DNA from: Myxococcus virescens
Lineage (GTDB): Bacteria > Myxococcota > Myxococcia > Myxococcales > Myxococcaceae
Length of the DNA stretch: 64,000 nucleotides
Direction of reading: 5' to 3'
Assembly: GCF_900101905.1 (NCBI RefSeq)
Contig: NZ_FNAJ01000012.1
Location: 143,992 to 207,991 of the forward strand
The position numbers and the translations under genes were made by a program. Below the pieces are notes generated by a model that saw only the letters and a program-made list of their open reading frames with translations, ran no database searches and was not told the origin of the DNA. Within the stretch, counting starts at the first letter, position 1, and every line of letters starts with the position of its first letter. Positions 43,858-52,760 of this stretch are shown here, in pieces.

Positions 43858-45525
43858 GTGTCCGAAAACGGCAAGGGAAATGGAAGCGACACGCAGCTGG
43901 CTCCCCGGGAGCTGCGTCAGCGGTTGATGAGGCTGTCCCCGCGTCAGCGGGTGGACGCCCTCCTGGATGTCGCGGAGGCCCGCGCGCTGGTGCGCTCGAT
44001 GCCCGCCGAGGACCTCTACGTCACCATCCAGGAGCTGGGGCTCGCGGATTCGACGGAGCTGGTGCAGCTCGCCTCGCCCGGCCAGTTCCGCGCCTTCGTG
44101 GACCTGGCCGGCTGGCGGCGGGACGCGCTGGACTCGCACGCCGTCCTCACCTGGCTGCGCGCCGCGCGGGGCGGGGTGGAGGACACGGGGGAGTTCCTGC
44201 GCAAGCTGCACGCGCTGGACCTGGAAGTGCTCGAAATCCTCCTGCGCGAGTTCATCGAGGTGCACGACCTGGAAGAGAACCCGGACGTCAATCCGCCGGG
44301 CGTGACGATGGAGACCCCGGAGGGGCGTTACCTCGTCGAAATCAAGGTGGAGGGCGTGGAGATGTCCGCCGTCCGCTCGCTCCTCAACGACCTCATCGCG
44401 GAGAACCCCTTCGAGGCCGTGCGCCTGCTGGAGGCCGTGCGCTGGGAGATTCCCAGCGAGCTGGAGGAGACGGCGTACCAGTTCCGCCGCGGCCGACTCC
44501 AGGACATGGGCTTCCCGTCGCTGGAGGAGGCGGTGTCCCTGTTCAGCCGTGTGGACGTGGCGCCCGCGCCCGTGTCCGCCGCGCGTCCAGGGCTGGCGCC
44601 CACCACGGGCCATGTGGACTACCTGGAGGCGGCCTTCCGCGGCCTGACGATGGTGGAGGCGGTGAACGCGGAGGACGAGCTGCGCGAGGTGGCCAGCGCC
44701 GCGTTGGTGGCGGACCTGGCGGACCCGGGGGATTTGGACGCCATCCGCCGCGCGAGCGAGACGGTGCGTGACTACCTGTCCCTGGCGCTCGAGCACCTGA
44801 CGGGCTCGGACCCGGAGCGCGCCACGGACGTGCTGCGCGACACGCCGCTGCGGCGCATCTTCCAGACGGGCTTCTCGCTCACGCTCCAGCTCAAGTTCCG
44901 CGCGGACCGGCTGGCCAAGGCGCCGGGCGCCCTGGTCGAGGGCGTGCTGATGGTGCTTCCGGAGGAAGCGGCCGCCATCTCCGCGCTGCGCCAGAAGCGG
45001 CCCCGGCGAGCGCTGCGCGTGGAAGGCGCGGAGCCGGTGCCGTTCCGCTCCCGGCGCGAGCTGGCCGCCACCGAGGCGCTGCTGGCCCGCGCGGAGGCCC
45101 AGGTGCAGGTGTTCCGCGGCGTGCTGGGTGGCACCGACGACTCGGCGCACGAGGCCCTGGCCCGCTTCGGCGTGCCCCTGGAGACGCTGGGCCTGGAGCG
45201 CCTCCTGGCCGCGGTGGTGGCCATGGCGGTGCTGGAGGAGCGCGCGGACGCGCGTCCGGTGCCGCTGGGGCGGGTGGTGGAACTGGGCCAGCGCCTCTTC
45301 GAGGGCGCCCCGGGAGCGCCGCGCCTGCGCGCCTCCGCTGCCGAGCGCGCCCAGAAGGGCCTGGAGCCGGCGGTGGCGCCGGAGGCGCATGCGGAGCTGC
45401 GCCGTCTGGTGACGCTGACCCTGTCGCGGCTGTTGGAGGAGCTGGGCACGCCCTGGCTCCAGGACGGGCGGCTGGAGCCGCTGGCCTCGGCGGTTCTTCC
45501 GATGGAGAGCAGCCCCGTCCCGTAG
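43858..45525 (+). CDS. DUF6178-family protein, function unknown
   Basis: The 555-residue cytoplasmic protein starts at GTG 43858. The mostly helical, Leu/Arg/Glu-rich sequence fits my recollection of DUF6178, a deltaproteobacterial family. Recognisable blocks are LSPRQRVDALLDVAEARALVRSMP, EDLYVTIQELG (about 15-65) and LVEIKVEGVEMSAVRSLLNDLIAENP (about 160-190). No catalytic motif, signal peptide or membrane segment is seen. Family function is unknown. Confidence 0.72.
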   Translation: MSENGKGNGSDTQLAPRELRQRLMRLSPRQRVDALLDVAEARALVRSMPAEDLYVTIQELGLADSTELVQLASPGQFRAFVDLAGWRRDALDSHAVLTWLRAARGGVEDTGEFLRKLHALDLEVLEILLREFIEVHDLEENPDVNPPGVTMETPEGRYLVEIKVEGVEMSAVRSLLNDLIAENPFEAVRLLEAVRWEIPSELEETAYQFRRGRLQDMGFPSLEEAVSLFSRVDVAPAPVSAARPGLAPTTGHVDYLEAAFRGLTMVEAVNAEDELREVASAALVADLADPGDLDAIRRASETVRDYLSLALEHLTGSDPERATDVLRDTPLRRIFQTGFSLTLQLKFRADRLAKAPGALVEGVLMVLPEEAAAISALRQKRPRRALRVEGAEPVPFRSRRELAATEALLARAEAQVQVFRGVLGGTDDSAHEALARFGVPLETLGLERLLAAVVAMAVLEERADARPVPLGRVVELGQRLFEGAPGAPRLRASAAERAQKGLEPAVAPEAHAELRRLVTLTLSRLLEELGTPWLQDGRLEPLASAVLPMESSPVP

Positions 45526-45536
45526 GAATTTCAGTC

Positions 45537-45570
45537 CGGGGCGGCCCACACGTCCGGCGAGGCCGCCCCG
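45537..45570 (+). terminator. Hairpin terminator after the DUF6178 gene
   Basis: A 10-base perfect stem, CGGGGCGGCC (45537-45546) and GGCCGCCCCG (45561-45570), with a 14-base loop, lies 12 bases after the stop. TTCTAGAAG follows instead of a clean T-run. Confidence 0.6.
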
Positions 45571-45606
45571 TTCTAGAAGATTCAGGGCTTTGCCCGATGG
45601 GGCCCC

Positions 45607-45622
45607 TGGCATGTCCTCTGCT
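45607..45622 (+). promoter_or_regulatory. Sigma-54-type promoter candidate for exoJ-exoK
   Basis: TGGCATGTCCTCTGCT matches the -24/-12 consensus TGGCACG-N4-TTGCW at GG, GC and most other positions, with correct 4-base spacing. Transcription would start near 45633, giving a 5' leader of about 43 bases before the ATG. A second near-match, AGGCACG-CGTA-TTGGT (45630-45645), lies just downstream but has GG instead of GC at -12. No enhancer site was identified. Confidence 0.52.
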
Positions 45623-45675
45623 TTCGCCCAGGCACGCGTATTGGTGCGCGACGCAACTGCCGGGAGGTGGGGTGA

Positions 45676-46956
45676 ATGGTGCTGGGAGAGCAGGGGCAGC
45701 GCCGTGACGTGTGGGCCTTCTATGCGCTGACCGCTTTCGCGGCGGTCATGTACGCGGCGCCGGGTGAGTGGATCCCGGCGCTCGCACCGCTGCGCCTCGC
45801 GTTGGTGACGTCGGGGCTGGCGGCGGGACTCATGGTGATACGCCGGCTGGGGCGGGCGGAGCCGCTGTACGTGGACGGCTCGCGCGGCCTGGCGCTGATC
45901 GCCTTCTCCACGCTGGCGGTGGCGTCCGTCGGCTGGTCCGTGAATCCGGAGGTGACGACCACCACGGGCGTCGAGCTGCTGAAGCTGACCGCCATCTACA
46001 TCACCTTCGTCAACGTCATCACCACCGGCCGCCGGCTGGCGGTGGTGTGCGGGGCCATGGTGCTGGCGTCGGTGGTGACGTCCTTTGGCGCCATCAACTG
46101 GTACCTGGTGGGCGAGGACCTGGTGGAAGGCTTCCGCGCGCGCTGGGTGGGTGTCTACGCGGACCCGAACCACATGGCCATGAACCTAGCGCTGGTGGTG
46201 CCGCTGGCGGTGGCCTTCGTGGCTCGCAAGGGCAGCGGCTGGGTGTGGCGTCTGGCGTGTCTGACGGCGGCCATCCTGGCGGTGGCGGCCATCGTCGTCT
46301 CGCACTCGCGCGGCGGCTTCATCGGTCTCTCCGCGGCCATGGCGCTGTGGGCCATCCGCGAGAAGCGCCGCATCCAGGCCATTGTCGTGGGCTCGCTCTT
46401 CGTGATGGGGCTGCTCGTCTTCGCGCCGCAGAGCTTCTGGCAGCGCAACGAGACGGTGGCCGAGTTCCACGAGGACGCGTCCGCCATGGGCCGCGTCTAC
46501 GCGTGGCAGGTGGCCAGCCGCATCAGCCTGGACAAGCCGCTGCTGGGCGTGGGGGCGGGCGGCTTCCGCTACGCGTGGCCCATGTACGCGCCCCCCGAGG
46601 CGCGCCGGGCGTACGTGGCCCACAACATCTTCCTGGACGTCATCGGCGAGCTGGGCTGGGTGGGCCTGTTGTTCTTCATGGTGTTCACGGGGGGGGCCGC
46701 AGGCGGCGCCTTCGAGGCGTCGCGGGACAAGGAAGTGGGGTGGCTGGCGCGAGCCTTGTCCGCGTCAGTCGTGGGCTACCTCGTGTGTGACTTGTTCTCC
46801 GGCTACATCCTGTCCGCGCACTGCTACGTGCTCTTCGGCCTGGCGGCGGCGGCGCACCGGGTGGCGCGCGCGTCCGAGGCGGCGGACATGCAACGGGTTC
46901 CGGCTCCGAGCGGGCCGGTGGTGGCGACGTGGGAGGGGTCCGGACATGCGGCGTGA
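45676..46956 (+). CDS. exoJ: ExoJ, Wzy-type polymerase of spore-coat polysaccharide (O-antigen ligase fold)
   Basis: The 426-residue inner-membrane protein has about ten transmembrane helices and a long periplasmic loop (about 265-310) before the last ones. SHSRGGFIGLSAAMALWAI is the WaaL/Wzy_C signature. I recall the gene at this position as the Wzy polymerase (ExoJ, also called WzyS, MXAN_3026) that makes the exo spore coat. GGAGGTG 7 bases upstream supports ATG 45676. Its stop overlaps the SD of the next glycosyltransferase gene. The alternative is an O-antigen ligase; the neighbour favours polymerase. Confidence 0.78.
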   Translation: MVLGEQGQRRDVWAFYALTAFAAVMYAAPGEWIPALAPLRLALVTSGLAAGLMVIRRLGRAEPLYVDGSRGLALIAFSTLAVASVGWSVNPEVTTTTGVELLKLTAIYITFVNVITTGRRLAVVCGAMVLASVVTSFGAINWYLVGEDLVEGFRARWVGVYADPNHMAMNLALVVPLAVAFVARKGSGWVWRLACLTAAILAVAAIVVSHSRGGFIGLSAAMALWAIREKRRIQAIVVGSLFVMGLLVFAPQSFWQRNETVAEFHEDASAMGRVYAWQVASRISLDKPLLGVGAGGFRYAWPMYAPPEARRAYVAHNIFLDVIGELGWVGLLFFMVFTGGAAGGAFEASRDKEVGWLARALSASVVGYLVCDLFSGYILSAHCYVLFGLAAAAHRVARASEAADMQRVPAPSGPVVATWEGSGHAA

Positions 46957-46966
46957 GGAGGCGCGG

Positions 46967-48100
46967 ATGGGGCAGGAGCCCCTCCGCCTGGTTCAGTTCA
47001 CCCGGTCTTTCCACATTGGAGGGACCGAGGTGCAGGTGCTGGAGCTGTTGCGGGGACTGCCCGCCAGCTACCGGTTGCAGGTGTCCGTGCTGGATGATTC
47101 GGGGCCGCTGATTGGCGCGGTGTGGAAGCTGGGCCACGCGCCCGCGGCCTTCCCGCTCAAGGGCTCCGTGGTGCAGCCGAACACGGCGTATCAGGTGTAC
47201 CGCATGGCGCGCTGGCTCAAGGCGAACCGCGTGGAGCTGGTGCACGTGCATGACTTCTATTCCACGATGGTGGCCGTGCCGGCGGCGAAGCTCGCGGGCA
47301 CGAAGGTCATCGTGGGCCGGTTGGACCTGGCGCACTGGCAGGGACGGGCGCGGCGCGCGGTGCAGTCACGGCTGTGCCGCATGGCGGACCATGTGATTGG
47401 CAACGCGGAGGCCATCCGCCACCAGCTCATCACCGAGGAGGGCTTGCCGGCCTCGCGCGTGTCCGTCATCCACAACGGCCTGGACTTGCCGCGCTTCGAG
47501 TCCCGCAGGCGCGAAGGGCTGCGCGGGCCGCTCCCCGACACGGGGGCCGCGCCGGTGGTGGTTCACGTGGCCAACATGAATCACCCGGTGAAGCGTCAGG
47601 AGGACCTGCTGCTCGCGCTGGCCCAGCTGCGCCATTCCGGCACCACGCTGCACGCCTTCCTGGTGGGGGATGGTCCGCGCCGGCCGGACTTGGAGAAGCT
47701 GGCGGGTGAGCTGGGCGTGTCCGATACCGTGCACTTCTTACGGCACCGCACGGACGTGCCCGCCATCTACGCCCGGGCGACCTTCGGCGTCCTCTGCTCC
47801 ACCGCGGAGGGCATGTCCAACGCGGTGATGGAGGGCATGGCCGCGGGGCTTCCCATGGTGGTGACGCGCGTGGGTGGCAACACCGACCTGGTTCGCGATG
47901 GCGAACGCGGCCTCGTGGTGGACCCGGAGCGTCCCGCTCAGCTGGCCCAGGCCTTCCGTCAGCTTCTCGCGAATCCCGAGAAGGCGAGAAGCATGGGGCA
48001 TGCGGCGCGGGACTTCGTGGCGCGCGAGCTCTCCCTGGAGAAGATGGTCCGGCGCCATGACGCGCTGTATCAGCGGATTGCCCGGGGCGCGGACGCCTGA
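46967..48100 (+). CDS. exoK: ExoK, GT4-family glycosyltransferase
   Basis: The 377-residue GT-B enzyme has the N-terminal loop VQFTRSFHIGGTEVQVLELLRG and the C-terminal donor site EGMSNAVMEGMAAGLPMVVTRVGG with two Glu of the EX7E motif, normal for GT4. AGGAGG (46956-46961) lies 5 bases before ATG 46967 and overlaps the exoJ stop, so this start is preferred over ATG 46946. By position it is the glycosyltransferase that I recall as ExoK, acting on the spore-coat repeat unit. The exact sugar is unknown. Confidence 0.78.
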   Translation: MGQEPLRLVQFTRSFHIGGTEVQVLELLRGLPASYRLQVSVLDDSGPLIGAVWKLGHAPAAFPLKGSVVQPNTAYQVYRMARWLKANRVELVHVHDFYSTMVAVPAAKLAGTKVIVGRLDLAHWQGRARRAVQSRLCRMADHVIGNAEAIRHQLITEEGLPASRVSVIHNGLDLPRFESRRREGLRGPLPDTGAAPVVVHVANMNHPVKRQEDLLLALAQLRHSGTTLHAFLVGDGPRRPDLEKLAGELGVSDTVHFLRHRTDVPAIYARATFGVLCSTAEGMSNAVMEGMAAGLPMVVTRVGGNTDLVRDGERGLVVDPERPAQLAQAFRQLLANPEKARSMGHAARDFVARELSLEKMVRRHDALYQRIARGADA

Positions 48101-48201
48101 GGCATGTCAGAGCGGTGTGGATACTGCGTCTCCACCGGGCGCAATGAGGGCGGGGCCGGGGCGTAGGGAAGGGGGCATCCCACCTCTTCCGGAGCCCGCA
48201 C

Positions 48202-48888
48202 ATGGTCCTGCCCTTGCTGCTCATCCTCGCCGCCGCGCCGTCCACCCAGACGTGGACGTTCAACACGGACGGTACGCCTGAAGTTCACATCGGCAATGTT
48301 GATGGCGCGGTGCGCGTAGATGCGGTAGACGGGAATGACGTGGTAATCACGGTTGTTTGGGAAGGCGCGGAGAGTTCTCGGAACGAAGTGGGCGTGGAAG
48401 TCGTCCAAGAAAAGGGTGCCATTCGAGCGCGGGTTTGTTGCGGTCCGTGTGAACAAGAAACGTGGTCCTGCCGTCGGAGCGGGCCCTCGGTGAAGTTCAC
48501 GGCGAAGGTGCCACGGCGGGCGCGTTTGGATTTGGCGACGGTGGGTGGTCCGGTGACGGTGGCGGGCGTGAAGGGGCGGCAGTCGCTGGCGACAGTCAAT
48601 GGCCGTGTGGACGTGAGCGGCTCGGAGGAGCGGTTGGATGTCAGCACGGTGAACGGCACCGTGGCATTGGCACCGCGGAAGGTCGTGGCTACTTCTGTGT
48701 CCTCAGTGGGCGGGGATGTCCGGCTGAAGCTGCCGGCCCAGGCGGATGTGAGGTTGGAATTCAATACTGTCGGTGGTCGTTTCAACGACAGTCCCGCGAG
48801 GTTGGGCGGCCGCGAGCAGACGTATGGCTCGGGCACCCACGCGGTGGATGTCAGCACGGTCGGCGGCTCGCTCACCGTGCAGCAATAG
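48202..48888 (+). CDS. Exported DUF4097-like beta-repeat protein
   Basis: The 228-residue protein has a signal peptide (about 1-15) and short repeating beta-strand turns: ATVGGPVTVAGVKG, ATVNGRVDVSGSEE, STVNGTVALA, SSVGGDVRLKL, NTVGGRFN, STVGGSLTV. These GG/NG turns are typical of DUF4097, a right-handed beta-solenoid-like family. A central Cys-rich stretch (CCGPCEQETWSC, about 79-90) could hold disulfides. It lies 101 bases downstream of exoK and may or may not share its transcript; a strong terminator follows. Function unknown. Confidence 0.75.
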   Translation: MVLPLLLILAAAPSTQTWTFNTDGTPEVHIGNVDGAVRVDAVDGNDVVITVVWEGAESSRNEVGVEVVQEKGAIRARVCCGPCEQETWSCRRSGPSVKFTAKVPRRARLDLATVGGPVTVAGVKGRQSLATVNGRVDVSGSEERLDVSTVNGTVALAPRKVVATSVSSVGGDVRLKLPAQADVRLEFNTVGGRFNDSPARLGGREQTYGSGTHAVDVSTVGGSLTVQQ

Positions 48889-48919
48889 CTTTCGAGGCCC
48901 GTCAAGCACTGGGCCCGGG

Positions 48920-48965
48920 GCGCTCGCCGGTGAAACTCCAAGGCGCCGGCGAGCGCTCATTTTTT
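48920..48965 (+). terminator. Rho-independent terminator after the DUF4097-like gene
   Basis: An 11-base perfect stem, GCGCTCGCCGG (48920-48930) and CCGGCGAGCGC (48946-48956), with a 15-base loop, is followed by TCATTTTTT. The T-run is on the plus side, so it ends the exo-region transcript. Confidence 0.85.
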
Positions 48966-48987
48966 GTCCACGGATTGATGCGGTGCG

Positions 48988-50091
48988 TCAGTTGGGTGCG
49001 CCCGGCTTCCGGTGCTCGGCGCCGATGACGTCGCGGACCTGCTTGTAGCCGTCGCGGGCGAGCAGGGTGGCCAGGGTGGGGAGGATGTTTCCCACCATGC
49101 CTGGGCCCTCGTAGATGAAGCCCGTGTACACCTGCACCACCGACGCCCCCGCGCGCAGCTTTTCGTAGACGTCCTGGGCGGTGAAGACGCCCCCCACGCC
49201 GATGATGGGCAGCGCGCCCCCACTGCGCAGCCAGGCGCGGCGGATGACGGCGTTGGCGGGCTCACGGACGGGCGCGCCGGACAGGCCGCCGGCTTCCTTC
49301 GCCAGGGGATGCTCGAAGGGCCGGGCCACGGTGGTGTTGGTGGCGATGAGGCCGGCGAGCTTCTGGGCCCGCGCGACATCCACCACCTCGTCCACGGCCT
49401 CGGGGGACAGGTCCGGGGCAATCTTGAGGAACAGCGGCTTGCCCGGGGCCACGGTGGCCAGGCGTTCCTGCACCGCGCCCAGGAGCTGCCCCAACTGCTC
49501 GGGCTCCTGGAGCTTGCGCAGGCCCGGCGTGTTGGGGGACGAGGCGTTGACCACCACGTAGTCGCCCAGGGGCGCCAGCGCGTCCACGCAGGCCACGTAG
49601 TCATCCACGGCCTGCTCCAGCGGCGTGTCCTTGTTCTTGCCGATGTTCACCCCCAGCGGGCCCGGACGCCACGTCTGCATCCTCAGCCGCGCGGCGGCCT
49701 GGGTCGCGCCGTGGTTGTTGAAGCCCATGCGGTTGATGATCGCGCGGTGCTCCGGCAGGCGGAACAGGCGAGGGCTGGGGTTGCCGGGCTGGGGCCTGGG
49801 CGTGAGGGTGCCAATCTCCACCCCGGAGAAGCCGCAGGCGAAGAGGCCGTCCACCGCCTCCGCGTCCTTGTCCAGGCCGGCGGCCAGGGCCACGGGGTGG
49901 GCGAAGCGCAGGCCGGCCACCTCGATGGCCAGGCTGGGCGGGGCGCCCTCCAGGGCCTTCTCGCGCAGGGACTCGCACAAGTCGCGTGAGCGGCCCAGGT
50001 AGTGGAGCCCCGCCATGCCGAGCCGGTGCGCGCGCTCCGCGGAGAGCTGGAAGAGGAGCGAGCGGGTGAGTCCGTACATGGCGTGGCTCAC
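48988..50091 (-). CDS. pyrD: Dihydroorotate dehydrogenase, class 2
   Basis: The 367-residue, FMN-containing, quinone-linked enzyme oxidises dihydroorotate in pyrimidine synthesis. Class 2 signs are the N-terminal membrane-association helices (LTRSLLFQLSAERAHRLGMAGLHYL) and catalytic Ser in VVNASSPNTPGLRKLQ. NPSPRLFRLPEHRAIINRMGFNNHG and VYTGFIYEGPGMV bind substrate and FMN. Start GTG 50091 gives a GTGA overlap with the upstream gene; ATG 50079 is the alternative, four residues shorter. Confidence 0.94.
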   Translation of the reverse strand: MSHAMYGLTRSLLFQLSAERAHRLGMAGLHYLGRSRDLCESLREKALEGAPPSLAIEVAGLRFAHPVALAAGLDKDAEAVDGLFACGFSGVEIGTLTPRPQPGNPSPRLFRLPEHRAIINRMGFNNHGATQAAARLRMQTWRPGPLGVNIGKNKDTPLEQAVDDYVACVDALAPLGDYVVVNASSPNTPGLRKLQEPEQLGQLLGAVQERLATVAPGKPLFLKIAPDLSPEAVDEVVDVARAQKLAGLIATNTTVARPFEHPLAKEAGGLSGAPVREPANAVIRRAWLRSGGALPIIGVGGVFTAQDVYEKLRAGASVVQVYTGFIYEGPGMVGNILPTLATLLARDGYKQVRDVIGAEHRKPGAPN

Positions 50092-51083
50092 GCGGGGATG
50101 AACGAGGCCTCACGGGCCCAGGCGAGCGTCTGATCCACCTGCTCGGGCGTGAGGATGCCGTTCTGTTCGATGATGTCGATCTCCCGCCGCATGTCCGTCT
50201 CCAGCAGGTAGGGGCCGTCGGTGTTGATGGTGAACTTCACCTTGCGGTCCCAGAAGGTGCGGATGATGTGGCGCAGCTCCTCCACGCCCTCCACGGCCTT
50301 GGTGTGCAGGTTGGACGTGGGGCACAGCTCCAGGACGATGTCGCGCTCGCGCAGCACCTTCATCGCGTGCTCGTCGTAGGCGGCGCGGATGCCGTGGCCG
50401 ATGCGGTGCGGCTGGAGCTTCTCCACCACGGCCATGACGCCCTCGGCGCCGGTGCCACGCGTCTCGCCGGTGTGCACCGTGCACTTGAGGCCGGCGCGGC
50501 GCGCCCGCGAGAAGAGCTCTTCGTACTGGGTGACGACCTCCGGCTTCAGCTCCATGGCGTTCGTCTCCGTGCCGGCCAGGTCGATGCCGTACACGCCGCG
50601 CGTGCGGTACTTGATGGCCTTGTCCACGATGATGCTGTTGAGCCGGTGGTCGAACTCGCGGGCCAGGCAGAAGATGAGGCCCATCTTCACGCCGTACTCC
50701 AGCACCGCGCGGTCCATGCCGCGCAGCGCGGCGTGGATGATGTGGTCCAGGTCCAGCTCGGAGTTCAGGTTGCGCTTCATCGGGTTGAAGCGCAGCTCCA
50801 TCTGCGTCACGCGGCTGCCGCGGTACTCCTTGCCGATGACCTCGTAGACGGAGCGCTCAATCGCGCTGGGGGACGACTGGATCTTCTCCGTCCAGGTGTG
50901 GAGGATCTTCAGGTAGTCGTCCAGGCTTCCCACCTTGCCCGGACGGGAGGTGATGAGCTCCACGAAGTCGAAGTAGTTCTTCACCGGGAGCTTGAAGCCC
51001 TGCTGGTGGGCGATGGACCAGAGGATGTGGGGCGCCACAGCGCCACCCACGTGGATATGCAGGTCGATCAGATCGCGTGCCAT
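50088..51083 (-). CDS. add: Adenosine-deaminase-like amidohydrolase
   Basis: The 331-residue TIM-barrel hydrolase belongs to the adenosine/AMP deaminase family. The metal ligands H9 and H11 (DLHIHVGG), HTGETRG (third His and catalytic Glu context), IGHGIRAAYDE (His) and INTDGPYLLETD (Asp ligand; canonical ADA has NTDDP) are present in order. The start is ATG 51083. The substrate could be adenosine or a related 6-aminopurine; the NTDGP motif makes an atypical ADA or other purine deaminase possible. It overlaps pyrD by 4 bases, linking purine salvage to pyrimidine synthesis. Confidence 0.82.
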   Translation of the reverse strand: MARDLIDLHIHVGGAVAPHILWSIAHQQGFKLPVKNYFDFVELITSRPGKVGSLDDYLKILHTWTEKIQSSPSAIERSVYEVIGKEYRGSRVTQMELRFNPMKRNLNSELDLDHIIHAALRGMDRAVLEYGVKMGLIFCLAREFDHRLNSIIVDKAIKYRTRGVYGIDLAGTETNAMELKPEVVTQYEELFSRARRAGLKCTVHTGETRGTGAEGVMAVVEKLQPHRIGHGIRAAYDEHAMKVLRERDIVLELCPTSNLHTKAVEGVEELRHIIRTFWDRKVKFTINTDGPYLLETDMRREIDIIEQNGILTPEQVDQTLAWAREASFIPA

Positions 51084-51120
51084 GTCGGCATGTATGCACA
51101 GTGCCGGGCGCGCGTAAAGA

Positions 51121-51834
51121 CTACCGCCGGAGCAGCACGTACACCGCGCCGGTGCCCCCGTCCTGAGGCCGTGCGCTGGCGAACGCCAGCACCATCCGGC
51201 CAATCCGCTTTTCGGACAGCCAGCCCTTGAGCCGCTCCTTCAGCACGGGAATCTGGTCCTTGGAGTTCAAACCGCGACCGTGGACGACGAGCACGCAGCG
51301 CTTCTTCGCGCGGCGGCTGTCACCCAGGAAGCGCTCCAGCGCGTCGCGCGCCTCGTTCTGTGTCTTCCCGTGCAGGTCCAGCTGTCCCTGGATGGCGAAG
51401 TCGCCCCGGCGCAGCGCGCGCAGCAGGTTCCGGTCGATGCCGGGGCTCGCGCCTTCGATGTACTCATCCGTGCCGGTGAAGTCGAAGTCGCCCTGGCCGG
51501 CGACCAGCTCGGAGAGCTGCGCGAGCGCCTCCGCGTTTTCATCGATGATGGCCGGCAGGCGCGGGTTGGGCGCGGGCGCTTCGCCCCGGTTGGTGAGCTG
51601 CTGCACGCCGTCCATGGCGGAGAAGAAGAGGGAGGCATCGTCCTCCTCGCGGACCTTGGGTGCCTTCGTGGCCCGGGGCGGGGGCGCCGCGGCCTTGCGC
51701 TTCGCGACCTCCGCCGCGGCCTTCTCCTGCGCCTCCTTCTTCTCCTGGTCCTTCAACACCTGGATGGCGGACTTGAAGGGGTTGTTGCTGAAAGCCGCTT
51801 CCTTCTTCTTGGGGCCGTTGCGCTGCTGACTCAT
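51121..51834 (-). CDS. Smr-domain protein
   Basis: The 237-residue protein has a basic, Lys-rich, coiled-coil N-terminus (about 1-60), a middle region, and a C-terminal Smr (small MutS-related) domain (about 150-237). Smr motifs are DLHGKT (153-158) and HGRG (185-188). Smr domains bind and often cleave nucleic acid, as in MutS2 and ribosome-rescue SmrB. Upstream and downstream genes lie within about 50 bases on the same strand. Confidence 0.85.
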   Translation of the reverse strand: MSQQRNGPKKKEAAFSNNPFKSAIQVLKDQEKKEAQEKAAAEVAKRKAAAPPPRATKAPKVREEDDASLFFSAMDGVQQLTNRGEAPAPNPRLPAIIDENAEALAQLSELVAGQGDFDFTGTDEYIEGASPGIDRNLLRALRRGDFAIQGQLDLHGKTQNEARDALERFLGDSRRAKKRCVLVVHGRGLNSKDQIPVLKERLKGWLSEKRIGRMVLAFASARPQDGGTGAVYVLLRR

Positions 51835-51885
51835 GGCGGAAAGTGCGTCCTCGTCGTGGGCGACTGTGAGGGATGTAATCCGGCG

Positions 51886-52707
51886 CTACAGCCCGCGCAG
51901 GCGCCGAATCTCTTCGTAGGCGTCGCGGATCTGCTGGAAGCGACGGGCGGCCTGCTCGGCGGCCTGACGGCCGAGGTGGGCGGATTTGTCGGGGTGGTGC
52001 TCCGCGGCGAGCAACCGGAAGGCTCGCTTCACCTCGACGTCGGTGGCGTCCGGCGTCAGGCCCAGCGCGGCGTAGTGTTCATCCCCGGCGCCCAGGTGCA
52101 GGGCGATGATGGCCTGCTCGTCCGCCTCGGAGATGCCCAGGCCCTCGGCGACGCGGCGCAGGACCTCCCGTTCGGAGCGCTGCATTCCTCCGTCGGCCAG
52201 CGCCAGCTCGTAGAGCGTGTCCAGCAGCCGGTGCCGCTCGGCCGAGGGGAGCTGGGCATGGCAGGCGCTGACGGCCGCGTCCAGGTCGGGCGGGTGGGCC
52301 AGGAAGACCTTGAGGTGGCTCCGGACGACCTCCAGCGCCTCGGGGCCGTAGCCCAGGGTCGTCTGGAAGTAGCGCCGCACCACGCGCACCTCGTCGCGGC
52401 GGACCTCGCCATCCGCGTGGGCCACCTCGACGAACACGGCGCACAAGTCACTGGCGAACTGCTCGTAGGGCTCCTCCTCGCGAGGCACGAGCGCCGCCTC
52501 CGACGTGGCGTCATGGACGGACGCGTAGGGGGCGTGGGAGAAGCCGGACAGCGCCTCCGGGTCTTCGGGCGGGAGGGCGTGCTGGGCGTCGTAGTAGCGC
52601 CCCGCGAAGCCGCCCGCGATGAGCAGCAGGACAATGGCCCAGGGGCTGCCCACGAGCAGCCCCGCCATCAACCCCAGCATTGCTCCCAGAACTGTTCCTG
52701 CGCCCAT
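51886..52707 (-). CDS. DjlA-like protein, TerB-like region with C-terminal J domain
   Basis: The 273-residue protein has a hydrophobic N-terminal segment (about 1-36, GAMLGLMAGLLVGSPWAIVLLLIAGG), a TerB-like helical region (about 80-200; CAVFVEVAHADGEVRRDEVRVVRRYF, and DGGMQRSEREVLRRVAEGLG) and a J domain (about 210-273) with HPD at 238-240. This is the DjlA architecture, a membrane-anchored J-protein co-chaperone. ATG 52707 is preferred; a GTG at 52758 would run toward the folD start on the other strand. Confidence 0.85.
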   Translation of the reverse strand: MGAGTVLGAMLGLMAGLLVGSPWAIVLLLIAGGFAGRYYDAQHALPPEDPEALSGFSHAPYASVHDATSEAALVPREEEPYEQFASDLCAVFVEVAHADGEVRRDEVRVVRRYFQTTLGYGPEALEVVRSHLKVFLAHPPDLDAAVSACHAQLPSAERHRLLDTLYELALADGGMQRSEREVLRRVAEGLGISEADEQAIIALHLGAGDEHYAALGLTPDATDVEVKRAFRLLAAEHHPDKSAHLGRQAAEQAARRFQQIRDAYEEIRRLRGL

Positions 52708-52760
52708 GGCCGACGTTCCGCTCCCTTTCCGGCGGGGGAGTTTCGCATAGAGTGGCACGG

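Noticed and set aside
43561..46173. 870-codon minus-strand ORF across engB, DUF6178 and exoJ
   Set aside because: It runs through three well-supported genes on the plus strand and has an Arg/His/Gln-rich sequence typical of GC shadows.
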